Assembly: GCA_049694275.1 (NCBI GenBank)
Contig: JBAVQS010000348.1
Span: 1-64,000 of the forward strand
Source of the DNA: JBAVQS01 sp049694275
Lineage (GTDB): Bacteria > Chloroflexota > Anaerolineae > UBA4142 > SHND01
Length of the DNA: 64,000 nt
Direction: 5' to 3'
The notes beneath the pieces were generated by a model. That model was not told where the DNA came from. It was given only the letters and a program-made list of their open reading frames with translations, and searched no databases. Both the position numbers and the translations under genes were made by a program. Below, in pieces: positions 1-8,504 of the stretch. The number at the start of each line of letters is the position of its first letter. The first letter of the stretch is position 1.

Positions 1-1218
1 GCGCCGACCCCGGCGATCAACCGATTAAAGAAATGGGGACTGTCGTTCACCCAGGTCATTTCGAGCGCGACCATGACCTCGCCCTGCGTCTCGGCGCTCA
101 TGACCGGTTGCTATCCGCACGTGACCGGCATCCATCAACTGCGCGGCGACACTCTCAACCCGGCGTTGCCCACACTGGCTGAACTGCTCCAGGCCAACGG
201 CTACCGGACCGGCGCCCTCGTCACCGGGCCGCTCTGGGAAGGGCTGGGAATCGAACGCGGTTTTGAGCACTTCGAATATCGCAAGCCGAGCCCACAGCTC
301 TCGGCCGCCTGGCGCGACCGGATTCGCGAGTGGAGCACGCCAGGCGAGGACACGCGCCCGTGGTTCCTTTACGCCCACTTTTTCGACCTGCATGCGCCGC
401 GCGTCGTCGCCCCCGAGTTTGACCGGAGCGAGTTTGGCCCCACCCTCTACGAGCGCGCGGTCGCCAGCCTGGACCGCCGGTTCGCCGAAATTTTTGGGGC
501 GCTGGACTGGAAGAACACGATTGTCGTTCTGCATGCCGACCATGGCGAGGCCTATCCGGAAACGGCATGGCTTGAGTTTCGCGAAAAGATGTGGCAGGAT
601 GTCCTCCTCGGGCACAAGCCGCCGTTGATGCGCGTCGGCATCAAGCGCGACCCGACCGTACGCGCATGGACCGGACTCAAACGGCTCACCCGGATGGGGC
701 ACGGCTTTGGACTAACGGAAGGCCAGGTTCGCGTCCCGCTCGTCATTGTCGGCGCCGAGGATACCCGCGCGGGAGAGGAGATTCCGGCGCAGGTCCGGCA
801 GGTCGATATTATGCCGACACTGCTCGAGTTGGCTGGAGTGATGCCGCCGCTGCAATTATCAGGCCGGAGCCTCCTGCGCGTCGTCGAGGGAAACGAGACG
901 GCGATGCGGCCGGCCTACATGGAAGCCCGCTGGTTTGGACGCGATCCCAACTTTTTCCTGCGGGGGCTGCGCACGCCTGAATGGAAATACGTCGACTCCC
1001 CCATCGACCCGCGCGTCCATCCCCAGCTCTATGCGCTCGCGGCTGATCAAAAAGAAAAGCGCAATGTGCTGGCGCAACATCCCGACATCGTCGCCGAACT
1101 GCGCGGCCTCATGGACCAGGAGACCGCCGCGCATGCGCCAGCCGGCGCCGCTCAAGCCTGGACGGCCCAGGAGAGCGAACTGGTCGAAGAACGGCTCCGC
1201 AACCTCGGATATTTCTGA
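1..1218 (+). CDS. Sulfatase-like hydrolase of the alkaline phosphatase superfamily, 5' end cut by window edge
   Basis: The frame is open from base 1, so the first ATG (73) is probably internal and the N-terminus lies outside the window. The region around bases 70-110 matches the sulfatase active-site segment (ALMTG, then YPHVTG). At the formylglycine position (C-x-P-S/C-R in true sulfatases) the protein reads TSPCV, so the nucleophile would be Thr, as in phosphatase or phosphoethanolamine transferase-like members. A DLHAPR segment and a metal-binding ADHGE motif follow. It heads a glycan locus and overlaps the flippase by one base (TGATG), suggesting co-translation. Its likely role is hydrolysis or transfer of a sulfate or phosphate ester on a glycan; the substrate cannot be read from sequence. 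Confidence 0.8.
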   Translation, partial: APTPAINRLKKWGLSFTQVISSATMTSPCVSALMTGCYPHVTGIHQLRGDTLNPALPTLAELLQANGYRTGALVTGPLWEGLGIERGFEHFEYRKPSPQLSAAWRDRIREWSTPGEDTRPWFLYAHFFDLHAPRVVAPEFDRSEFGPTLYERAVASLDRRFAEIFGALDWKNTIVVLHADHGEAYPETAWLEFREKMWQDVLLGHKPPLMRVGIKRDPTVRAWTGLKRLTRMGHGFGLTEGQVRVPLVIVGAEDTRAGEEIPAQVRQVDIMPTLLELAGVMPPLQLSGRSLLRVVEGNETAMRPAYMEARWFGRDPNFFLRGLRTPEWKYVDSPIDPRVHPQLYALAADQKEKRNVLAQHPDIVAELRGLMDQETAAHAPAGAAQAWTAQESELVEERLRNLGYF

Positions 1219-2774
1219 TGACTGTCGCATCTCATCGTCCCACGCTGGCCGAACGGGTCACCAGCGCCATGTTCTGGAACTCGGCGCTCCTGCCCGTCAA
1301 GACCGCGCTCACCATGCTCTCGTCGGTCATCGTCGTGCGCTCGCTATCACAAACCGACTATGCCCTGTTTGCCGATATCCTCGCGCTCCTGGCGACCATC
1401 GGCACCTGGTCGGACCTCGGCATTGAAAACACGCTGCAAAAATTCATTCCAGAGGTGGAACAGCGTTTTGGCCGGCGCGGTCTGGTCCAGTTCATCACGA
1501 TCCTGCTGGGGTTCAAGTTTACCCTGCTGGCGGTCGTGCTGGGCGGCATCTATTTCTACTGGGACACGGTCGCCGCGTCAATTCACCTGGAGAGCGGACC
1601 TTCGCCCTATTTTCAAGCGCTGGTGCTCTTGCTGGTGCTGGGCATCCTCTCCGATTTTGGCCTCGAATTCCTAATCACCTATTTTCATCAAAAGGCCACC
1701 AACAGCCTCGACATTATCTTTGCCATTGTCCAGCCCCTGCTCGTGATCCTGTTCGTCTGGTTCGGATGGGGCGTGCCCGGGGTCCTTTATGCGCGTGTCA
1801 TCGCGACCTTGGTATACGTCCTGTTCGCGATTGTCTTTATTGCGCGGCTCTGGGGCCAACTGGCGCCGGCCGCGGAAATCAAGGGGCACTGGAGCAATCT
1901 CTGGCCGCGCTTTTCCCGGCAGTCGCTGGTCCAGTTCCTGAGCAATGGGGTCTCGTATTTTTCCGACCGTCCCTATGTCCTCATCGTGCTGACATTTTAC
2001 GGCGACGTCGCCTCGGTCGCGCTGTTTGATGTTGCGTTCCAGCGCGTGCTGACGCCGATTCGCCAATTCCTTGTTTCGTCTCTTTCGGGCGTCCCTTTTC
2101 CCCTGTTCGCCCGGCTTTACGTCAAAAAGGATCTCGTCAAACTCCAAGAGGCGTATGCCTCCCTTTCGCGCTTTATGACGCTGATGTTGGTCCCGTCGGC
2201 GGCCGGGCTCTGCATGCTCGCGCCTAACCTGATTCGCCTCGTTTTTCAGGCGCGCTACGAGCCCGCCGCGGCCGCGACCATCATCCTGGTGATTACCCTT
2301 TTTGGCGAGTCGCTCTTTCACCCGGCGCAGCTCGTCGTGCTGGCATTCGAAGAAAACCGCATCTTTCTCGCGGCGCGCCTGATTACGATTGTCGCCGCGC
2401 CATTGCTCTTTCTCTACGTGCCATCTTTTGGGGCGGCCGGCGCCGCGCTCGCCATCGGCCTGCCGCGGCTCTTGTCGCGGCTCTATGCCTCGACCGTCGT
2501 CCAACGAAAATTCAAGCTCTCCTTCCCTTCGCGCTTTTTTATCAAGGTTTCGCTCGCATCCCTGCTCATGTCGGCGGCAATGGCGCTCCCGATCGGCTTT
2601 GACCGCCCGCACGATACGCCCGAGACTATTATTCGCACGGCGCTCGCCTTTGTCGCCGGCGCGGTTGTCTTTGTCATTGTCTTTAAACGGATGGGCAGCA
2701 TCGAAGCGACCGACCGCGAACGCCTGGCGACGCTCAAGATTCCATTCAAACGCTATTTACTCGCGTGGCTATAA
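1218..2774 (+). CDS. Polysaccharide flippase, Wzx/MATE-like membrane protein
   Basis: This is a 518-residue, strongly hydrophobic protein with about 12-14 predicted membrane segments, the size and layout of oligosaccharide flippases of the MVF superfamily. The N-terminus (RVTSAMFWNSALLPVKT) resembles the usual first helix of Wzx-type proteins, and an acidic/aromatic segment near residues 240-250 lies in the middle of the chain. These proteins move lipid-linked sugar units across the cytoplasmic membrane. Its start overlaps the stop of the sulfatase-like gene, and glycan-modifying genes follow directly, so it probably exports the glycan built by this locus. Confidence 0.85.
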   Translation: MTVASHRPTLAERVTSAMFWNSALLPVKTALTMLSSVIVVRSLSQTDYALFADILALLATIGTWSDLGIENTLQKFIPEVEQRFGRRGLVQFITILLGFKFTLLAVVLGGIYFYWDTVAASIHLESGPSPYFQALVLLLVLGILSDFGLEFLITYFHQKATNSLDIIFAIVQPLLVILFVWFGWGVPGVLYARVIATLVYVLFAIVFIARLWGQLAPAAEIKGHWSNLWPRFSRQSLVQFLSNGVSYFSDRPYVLIVLTFYGDVASVALFDVAFQRVLTPIRQFLVSSLSGVPFPLFARLYVKKDLVKLQEAYASLSRFMTLMLVPSAAGLCMLAPNLIRLVFQARYEPAAAATIILVITLFGESLFHPAQLVVLAFEENRIFLAARLITIVAAPLLFLYVPSFGAAGAALAIGLPRLLSRLYASTVVQRKFKLSFPSRFFIKVSLASLLMSAAMALPIGFDRPHDTPETIIRTALAFVAGAVVFVIVFKRMGSIEATDRERLATLKIPFKRYLLAWL

Positions 2775-2776
2775 AT

Positions 2777-3592
2777 ATGTCTCGTCTTGCACTTTTCGAT
2801 TCACTGATCTCGCCCGCAAAACGCTCGACCCTGCGCCAGGGACTCACGCGCTGGGCGCGCGGCCTGGACCCGATCAACCCGTCCTATCGCAATTTCGACG
2901 CGCCGATCGTTCTCGCCGGCGCGGCCCGCGGCGGGACGACCCTGCTCGCCAACCTGGTCGGCGCCCACCCGCGCATCACCATCTTTCATGAGCGATTCAC
3001 CATCGGCAAGGATTCGTATCAGGATACCTTTGGCTCGACCGTCGGCACGGCCGACCTGCGCCAGGCGTTCATTCGCTATTTGCCCCACGACCTGAAACAA
3101 CAAAATCGACGCTGGGGCGTCAAAATCTGCACCTATCACTGGCAGCGCGCAGATTACGACCGGTTCCTGCGCGCCTTTCCCCGCGCCCAGTTTGTATTTG
3201 TGCTGCGCGATGGCCGCGACGTGCTTCTGTCGATGCTCAAGCGCTCGAAAATCTTTCGCACGCCGGAGCAGTGCGCCACGCGCTGGCTTGAAAGCGTCGA
3301 AGTGTACGACGCGCTCTGCCAGAAACTTGGAGGGCGCATGCTCTCCTTTCACTATGAGACGCTGACGGCGAATCCCGAGGCGGAGGTGCGCACGATCTGC
3401 GAATTTCTCGGCGAGCCATTTCGGCCCGAGATGCTTGACCCCCAAACTTGGCCGCGGGTCGGCTCGTACGAAATCGCCCCGGTCACGGCGGATCGAGTGG
3501 GCAAGTGGAAAGAGCAGGGCCTGCCCGAGCTGCCCGCCGAATTGGAAACGCGCTTCAAGACAACCCTGCGCCGGCTGGGGTATACGGAGTAG
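2777..3592 (+). CDS. Sulfotransferase family protein
   Basis: The 271-residue product has the two PAPS-binding signatures of sulfotransferases: a P-loop-like 5'-phosphosulfate segment (GAARGGTTLLANLVGAHP, about residue 45) and a 3'-phosphate segment (FVLRDGRDVLLSMLK, about residue 150). It would move sulfate from PAPS to a sugar or another acceptor. I chose the ATG two bases after the flippase stop; an in-frame GTG at 2765 inside the flippase is the alternative, and neither has a clear Shine-Dalgarno. A sulfotransferase beside a sulfatase-like enzyme suggests a sulfated exopolysaccharide. Confidence 0.85.
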   Translation: MSRLALFDSLISPAKRSTLRQGLTRWARGLDPINPSYRNFDAPIVLAGAARGGTTLLANLVGAHPRITIFHERFTIGKDSYQDTFGSTVGTADLRQAFIRYLPHDLKQQNRRWGVKICTYHWQRADYDRFLRAFPRAQFVFVLRDGRDVLLSMLKRSKIFRTPEQCATRWLESVEVYDALCQKLGGRMLSFHYETLTANPEAEVRTICEFLGEPFRPEMLDPQTWPRVGSYEIAPVTADRVGKWKEQGLPELPAELETRFKTTLRRLGYTE

Positions 3593-3595
3593 AAA

Positions 3596-4531
3596 ATGGG
3601 CAAGTATCTGGTTACCGGCGGCGCCGGTTTCATCGGTTCGCACCTCGTCGAGGCGCTCGTGGCGCGCGGCGATTCGGTGCGCGTGCTCGACAACCTCGCC
3701 ACCGGATTTCGGGAAAATCTTGCTGTGATCGCAGACCGCATCGAGTGGATCGAGGGCGATGTGCGCGACGAGGATACCGTCCGTGCGGCCCTGCGCGACG
3801 TCGAGGTGGTCTATCACGAAGCGGCGCTCCCCTCCGTTCCGCGTTCGGTCAAAAACCCGCTCGACTCGAACAGCGCCAACATTACCGGCACGCTCAATGT
3901 CCTCACCGTCGCGCGTGACAATGGCGTGCGCCGGTTTATCATGGCCTCCAGCTCGTCGGTTTACGGCAAGAACCCGGCCCTGCCCAAGCAAGAGACGATG
4001 CCGACCGCGCCGCTCTCGCCGTATGCCGTGACCAAAGTGGCCGGCGAGATGTACGCGCGGGTCTTCTCAGAGCTGTACGGGCTGACGACCGTCTGTCTCC
4101 GCTATTTCAATGTCTTTGGCCCGCGCCAGGACCCGACAACCCAATATGCCGGCGCCATTGCCAAATTTATGACCTGCGCCCTGCGAGGTGAGCCGTTCCC
4201 CGTTTACGGCGATGGCGAACAGTCGCGCGACTTTACCTTTATTGAAAATGTGGTCCGGGCCAACCTGCTCGCCGCGGCCGCGCCAATCGACGGGCATGCG
4301 GTCATGAATATCGCGTGCGGCGAGCAAACAACCCTCAACCAGATCATCGCACTCTTGAATGAGCTAACGAGCCAGCGTCTCCCGACTCACTATAGCCCCC
4401 CGCGCGCCGGGGATGTGCGCCATTCGTTGGCCGCCATCGATTGCGCCCGGACCCTCCTCGGCTATCAGCCGCACATTACACTACGGGAAGGGCTGGAACG
4501 AACGCTGCAGTGGTATCGCTCTCGCCTCTAG
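3596..4531 (+). CDS. NAD-dependent epimerase/dehydratase, UDP-sugar 4-epimerase-like
   Basis: This 311-residue extended short-chain dehydrogenase has the Rossmann motif GGAGFIGSHL at residues 7-16, DVRDEDTV for the adenine pocket, the catalytic Ser region (MASSSSVYG) and the YxxxK dyad (SPYAVTK). The length and the sequence around RYFNVFGPRQDP are typical of UDP-glucose or UDP-GlcNAc 4-epimerases and 4,6-dehydratases. A GGAG Shine-Dalgarno lies just before the ATG, three bases after the sulfotransferase. It probably supplies an activated sugar for the adjacent glycosyltransferases; the exact sugar is unknown. Confidence 0.88.
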   Translation: MGKYLVTGGAGFIGSHLVEALVARGDSVRVLDNLATGFRENLAVIADRIEWIEGDVRDEDTVRAALRDVEVVYHEAALPSVPRSVKNPLDSNSANITGTLNVLTVARDNGVRRFIMASSSSVYGKNPALPKQETMPTAPLSPYAVTKVAGEMYARVFSELYGLTTVCLRYFNVFGPRQDPTTQYAGAIAKFMTCALRGEPFPVYGDGEQSRDFTFIENVVRANLLAAAAPIDGHAVMNIACGEQTTLNQIIALLNELTSQRLPTHYSPPRAGDVRHSLAAIDCARTLLGYQPHITLREGLERTLQWYRSRL

Positions 4532-4537
4532 AATTTT

Positions 4538-5194
4538 ATGGGAAAACTTCGATCAACCCGGGTTGAAAACCTGCTTGCGCAGACGCTGAACGAATTCATC
4601 GCCCTGCCCCAGGCGCGCGTCCTCGATATTGGCGCGGGCCAGGTCGTCGAAAAGAATCACCGCGCCGGCTTTCACGATCTGGCCGAACGATACGCGCGGC
4701 TGATGGCAACCGGGCATTACATCGGGCTGGAGATTGGCGCGGAATCGAAACCCGCAGTCGTCGGCGACGCGCACCGGCTCCCCTTTGCGGACGGCTCCAT
4801 GGATGGCGTCCTGATGGTTTCCGTGCTGGAACATCTCTATGACCCGATTCGAGCGGCAGACCAGGTGTACCGGGTGCTGAAACCGGGCGGCATCTTTTTT
4901 AGCTATGCGCCCTTTTACCATCCTTACCATGCCTCGCCGCACGACTATTTTCGCATGACAACCGACGGCTATCGCTATCTGCTCCGCGATTTCCGCGAGG
5001 TCAAACTCGTCTCGGGCGGGAACTATATTGCCGTGCTCAACGACATCGTCAGTTACCCGCTGACTCGCTCCGGGCGCATCGGACGCGCACTCAGCAAACT
5101 CGTCGAGCTGCCGCTCGGGCTCTTATTTCGCGCGTTCGACGACCGCACCGGGACCAGGGTCGCCGTTGGGTACGGAGCATGGGCGCGCAAGTAA
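4538..5194 (+). CDS. Class I SAM-dependent methyltransferase
   Basis: The 218-residue protein has motif I VLDIGAGQVV (residues 28-37), an acidic residue in GLEIGAES, a GDAHRLPF motif II region and the VSVLEHLYDP segment common in Methyltransf_11 enzymes. A C-terminal hydrophobic stretch (LPLGLLFRAF) could touch the membrane. It overlaps the next glycosyltransferase by 16 bases. It probably methylates a sugar or lipid intermediate of the same glycan; the acceptor is not predictable. Confidence 0.85.
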   Translation: MGKLRSTRVENLLAQTLNEFIALPQARVLDIGAGQVVEKNHRAGFHDLAERYARLMATGHYIGLEIGAESKPAVVGDAHRLPFADGSMDGVLMVSVLEHLYDPIRAADQVYRVLKPGGIFFSYAPFYHPYHASPHDYFRMTTDGYRYLLRDFREVKLVSGGNYIAVLNDIVSYPLTRSGRIGRALSKLVELPLGLLFRAFDDRTGTRVAVGYGAWARK

Positions 5195-6393
5195 AGTTAA
5201 CCTACGTCGCGTATTCGCCGCTGGATTTACAGTCGGCGAATTCGATCCAGACCTACAACACCTGCCGTGCGCTGTCCGAGCGGCTGGGCGCCGATCTCAC
5301 TGTCATTGTCCCGCGCTTTGGGCTCTCGGAAAAGGCGCCACCCTTTCGCGTCGTCCAGTTTCCGCGCATCCCGGTTAACAAAATCTCGCGCCTGCTCAAA
5401 TCGGCCATCTGGAGCTATATCGAGCGAACGCTCTATGCCTGGCTCGTCGTCGCTTATCTCTGGGCCCATCCCGCCGACGTCATTTACTCGCGCGACGTCA
5501 TCTGCGCCTTTTGGCTCGTCCTGCTCGGCCTGCCCGTCATTTACGAAACGCACGACCTTGAAGCCCTCCATCCCAGCAAGTTCAAGGGAGCCCGCCTCTC
5601 CCGCTGGCTGGAACGAATCGACGAGCGAACCTTGCGCGGGGCCGCGGCAGTCGTTTCGCTGACACAGACCTTCAAGAATGAACTGGTCCGTTGGGGATGG
5701 CAACCCGAGACGTGCGTGTTTGTCGTGCCCGATGCCTTTGACGAAGCGATCTATTATCCACGCCCTCAGCAACTGGCCCGGGAGCGGTTGGGGCTCCCCG
5801 CGCAAGCGCTCGTCGCCGGGTATGCGGGCATGACCTTTGCCTATCGCCGCCTCGACCTCCTGCTCGACGCGCTGAAAACGTGGAACGAGCCGCGCGCCCG
5901 CGCGCTGATTATTGGCGGACGACCATTCGAGGTCAAGGAGCTCAAGGCTCGCGCCCATGAACTGGGACTGGAGCATGTGGTCGAATGGCGTGAGCGCGAG
6001 CCGGCGGCAGCGGCGGCCGAGGACCTGAGCGCGGCGGATGTGCTTGTGATTCCAGATACGGTGACCGATGCAACCGCCTCGCCGCTCAAAATGTTCGAAT
6101 ACATGGCACTCGAACGCGCCATTGTCGCCGTGGACCGCCCTGCTTTACGCGAGATTCTCGGGGACGATGCCGAATTCTTTCGTCCCGGCGACGCGGCTGA
6201 TTTCGCGCGCGTCCTCTGCGCCCTGGCAGCCGCGCCGGACCGCCGGCAGGCCCTCGCCGCCGCCGCCCGCGCCCGGGCAGCCAACTATACCTATGGGCAG
6301 CGCGCGGATAGAATTATTACAGCTTGCCGGACGACCGTCTCGCGGAGACCCACGGTCGGCAACCGCCAACCGCCCACTGGCGCAGCACACTGA
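5179..6393 (+). CDS. Glycosyltransferase family 4 protein
   Basis: This 404-residue GT-B-fold glycosyltransferase has an N-terminal donor-independent domain with YETHDLEALHP, a linker, and a C-terminal nucleotide-sugar domain with GYAGMTF and the EX7E-like region ATASPLKMFEYMALERAIVA. It would transfer an NDP-sugar with retention of configuration to the growing lipid-linked glycan at the cytoplasmic face. Its ATG lies inside the end of the methyltransferase gene. The last 15-20 residues (GNRQPP segment) look like translated intergenic repeat, so the ancestral end may have been nearer residue 385. Confidence 0.88.
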   Translation: MGAQVKLTYVAYSPLDLQSANSIQTYNTCRALSERLGADLTVIVPRFGLSEKAPPFRVVQFPRIPVNKISRLLKSAIWSYIERTLYAWLVVAYLWAHPADVIYSRDVICAFWLVLLGLPVIYETHDLEALHPSKFKGARLSRWLERIDERTLRGAAAVVSLTQTFKNELVRWGWQPETCVFVVPDAFDEAIYYPRPQQLARERLGLPAQALVAGYAGMTFAYRRLDLLLDALKTWNEPRARALIIGGRPFEVKELKARAHELGLEHVVEWREREPAAAAAEDLSAADVLVIPDTVTDATASPLKMFEYMALERAIVAVDRPALREILGDDAEFFRPGDAADFARVLCALAAAPDRRQALAAAARARAANYTYGQRADRIITACRTTVSRRPTVGNRQPPTGAAH

Positions 6394-6420
6394 GCAAAAA
6401 GGCTTTCCAGGAATAAACTT

Positions 6421-7869
6421 GTGGCTACTCCATCTCCAACAGCAAACAGCCAACACCCGGCATCGAATATTCAGCATCCTGCGGTCAGATTTCGCATCTC
6501 GCATTTCGAAATACGTATTTCCTACGCCTGGCTCCTGGCGCTGGTCTTTCTCATCACCATCCCGCTTCTCACCCCACGCGTCGCCGCGTCGGATGAAATC
6601 GAGTATTTCTCCTACCTGCACTCGCTGGTCTTTGATCACGACCTGAATTTCCTGGACGAGTACCAACACTTTTGCCAGATCGATCCGCAAGAGTGCATCG
6701 CTTCGCGCTTTCAAGAAACTTTTATCGACAAGCACACGGCGACCGGCCTCCAGATCAATTTCGGGCCGATGGGGAGCGCGCTCCTCTGGCTCCCGTTTTA
6801 CCTGCTGGCGCACCCGGTCGCCCTGGCCCTCCATGCAATCAATCCGGCCATCGCCGCCGATGGTTACTCGGCGCCCTACATCGACGCCATCTCGTTCGCC
6901 TCGCTCCTTTATGGCTGGCTGGGCCTCCTGCTCGCTTTTCGCCTGGCGCGGGAATTCGTCGAGGAAAAAATTGCGTTCGGCGCTACGCTGGCAGTCCTTT
7001 TTGCCACGAACGCCGTCTATTACCTCTATGTCGCGCCGGCGATGAGTCACGCCGGTTCGCTCTTTGCTTCGGCGCTCTTTGTCTATGTCTGGTATCGCTC
7101 CCGCGCGGCTCGCTCCGCCGGGCGCTGGCAAGCCTGGGCCCTGCTCGGCGCCTGCGGCGCGCTCATGACCATGGTCCGCGAGCAGGAAGCGATCTTTGTG
7201 CTGATTCCGTTGATAGAGAGCGCGATTCACCTGTCTCCGTCCAGGGTGCGGGTGCAGTTTCTTGGTCTCGCCACGATGGGTTTGACGTGGTTGATCGTAT
7301 TTGTGCCGCAACTGATTGTGTATAAAATCTTGAATGGTGATTTCCTGCCCGCCCGGGACGTGACCCAAAAGTTCACCTGGGACGGCGCACACATTGTCGA
7401 TGTGCTCTTTTCCAACCTGCACGGGCTCTTTTCCTGGACGCCGCTCACACTCCTGGCCGTTGCAGGGCTGTTCCTGCTCTGGCGGCGCGATCGCGCGATA
7501 GCCCTGGCATTCATCCTGACCTTTGCCGCCGAAGTCTATCTACTCGGCTCGTTCTCAACCTGGTTCGGCGGCGCAGCGTACGGCATGCGGCGCTTTGTCA
7601 ACTGCACAATCCTTTTCGTCGTCGGGCTTGCGCTCCTCGCCGACGCGCTCAAAACCCGTGTCCCATTCAAGGTCCAGATCGCGCTCGCCGGGCTCGTCGT
7701 TTGGTGGAACCTGTTCTTTATCGTCCAGTTCGCCACCGGTATGATCAGTCGTGACAAGCCGGTCGATTTCGCCGTACTCGCCTATAACCAGTTATTCGTC
7801 GTCCCACAGCGCCTCGCCGGCATCATCTGGCGCTTTATTACGGCGCGCGGGACCTTTATGAAAAAATAG
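6421..7869 (+). CDS. Multispan membrane protein, GT39/ArnT-like
   Basis: The 482-residue product has about 10-12 hydrophobic segments and an early acidic loop (ASDEIEYFSYLHSL) after the first helix, as in GT-C glycosyltransferases and dolichol-phosphate mannosyltransferase-like proteins. An Asp/Glu pair at this place normally binds catalytic metal or lipid-phosphate donor, but no diagnostic signature is decisive. The start is a GTG eight bases after AGGA. The first 36 residues have no ATG alternative and look like translated A/C-rich repeat sequence. The position within the glycan locus supports sugar transfer outside the membrane; plain membrane protein remains possible. Confidence 0.7.
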   Translation: MATPSPTANSQHPASNIQHPAVRFRISHFEIRISYAWLLALVFLITIPLLTPRVAASDEIEYFSYLHSLVFDHDLNFLDEYQHFCQIDPQECIASRFQETFIDKHTATGLQINFGPMGSALLWLPFYLLAHPVALALHAINPAIAADGYSAPYIDAISFASLLYGWLGLLLAFRLAREFVEEKIAFGATLAVLFATNAVYYLYVAPAMSHAGSLFASALFVYVWYRSRAARSAGRWQAWALLGACGALMTMVREQEAIFVLIPLIESAIHLSPSRVRVQFLGLATMGLTWLIVFVPQLIVYKILNGDFLPARDVTQKFTWDGAHIVDVLFSNLHGLFSWTPLTLLAVAGLFLLWRRDRAIALAFILTFAAEVYLLGSFSTWFGGAAYGMRRFVNCTILFVVGLALLADALKTRVPFKVQIALAGLVVWWNLFFIVQFATGMISRDKPVDFAVLAYNQLFVVPQRLAGIIWRFITARGTFMKK

Positions 7870-7881
7870 ACCAGCCCAACC

Positions 7882-8469
7882 ATGCCTACCCGAACCATTT
7901 ATCTTGTCCGCCACGGCCAGCAGGCCGAACCGCACAGCTATGCCGGCCTCGGCAACCATCTTTCCGAGGTGGGCCGCAAGCAGGCCGAATATACGGCCGA
8001 TTATCTTGCCAATATTTCGATCGACACGATTTATCACAGCACCATGCTCCGCGCCGCAGAGACCGCCGCGGCCATCGCCAAACGTCACGCCAGGGTTCCG
8101 GTCCACCCCTCCCGCCTGCTCTGGGAAGGGGTGCCCTATCTCCCGGCCACCGTCGCGCAGTATTTCTCTGATGTAACCGATGAGATTATCCAGCGCGATC
8201 GGGCGCGGTTCGACCGGGCATTCGACCGCTTTTTCCATCCGACGCGCAAACCGACCACCGACGTGCTGGTCTGTCACGGCGGCATCTCGCGCTATCTGAT
8301 CTGCCGCGCCCTCCACATCCCGCTCGACATGTGGGCAAACCTGGAGTTTAATAATTGCGGGGTGACGCGCGTCATCATCGAGCCCGAGTTCGCGCCCGAG
8401 CGCGACGCCGTCTTGTATAACCTCAACCTCATCGACCATATACCCGAAGAGTTCCGGACCTTTATTTGA
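7882..8469 (+). CDS. Histidine phosphatase superfamily protein (PGAM-like)
   Basis: The 195-residue protein has the phosphohistidine motif LVRHGQQAEP at residues 8-17, a second arginine/acid region (STMLRAAETAAAIA), and the C-terminal histidine in VCHGGISRYLI. Together these form the RHG-type phosphatase pocket. The size fits small-molecule or protein phosphatases of the SixA/PGAM5 type rather than glycolytic mutase. Because the flanking genes concern glycans, it may dephosphorylate a sugar phosphate, but this is inference from context. It starts 12 bases after the membrane protein. Confidence 0.85.
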   Translation: MPTRTIYLVRHGQQAEPHSYAGLGNHLSEVGRKQAEYTADYLANISIDTIYHSTMLRAAETAAAIAKRHARVPVHPSRLLWEGVPYLPATVAQYFSDVTDEIIQRDRARFDRAFDRFFHPTRKPTTDVLVCHGGISRYLICRALHIPLDMWANLEFNNCGVTRVIIEPEFAPERDAVLYNLNLIDHIPEEFRTFI

Positions 8470-8491
8470 TTCAGAATTTCGAGTTCTGAAT
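8469..8491. repeat. Perfect 8-bp inverted repeat ahead of methyltransferase
   Basis: ATTCAGAA at 8469-8476 and TTCTGAAT at 8484-8491 flank a 7-base loop. The hairpin begins at the phosphatase stop codon and ends just before the next gene, in A/T-rich sequence unlike the flanking coding DNA. It may be a small mobile repeat or a weak processing/termination site. Confidence 0.6.
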
Positions 8492-8504
8492 TGTGAATTT
8501 TGAA

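Noticed and set aside
1671..2612. Minus-strand frame of 313 codons opposite the flippase
   Set aside because: The low-complexity charged translation (many Arg, Gln, Asp) is the mirror of hydrophobic codons on the plus strand.
6145..7422. Long minus-strand open frame (425 codons) opposite the membrane protein gene
   Set aside because: The translation is rich in Arg, Gly and Gln without any domain, and the plus strand carries a coherent membrane protein. It is an artefact of high GC content.
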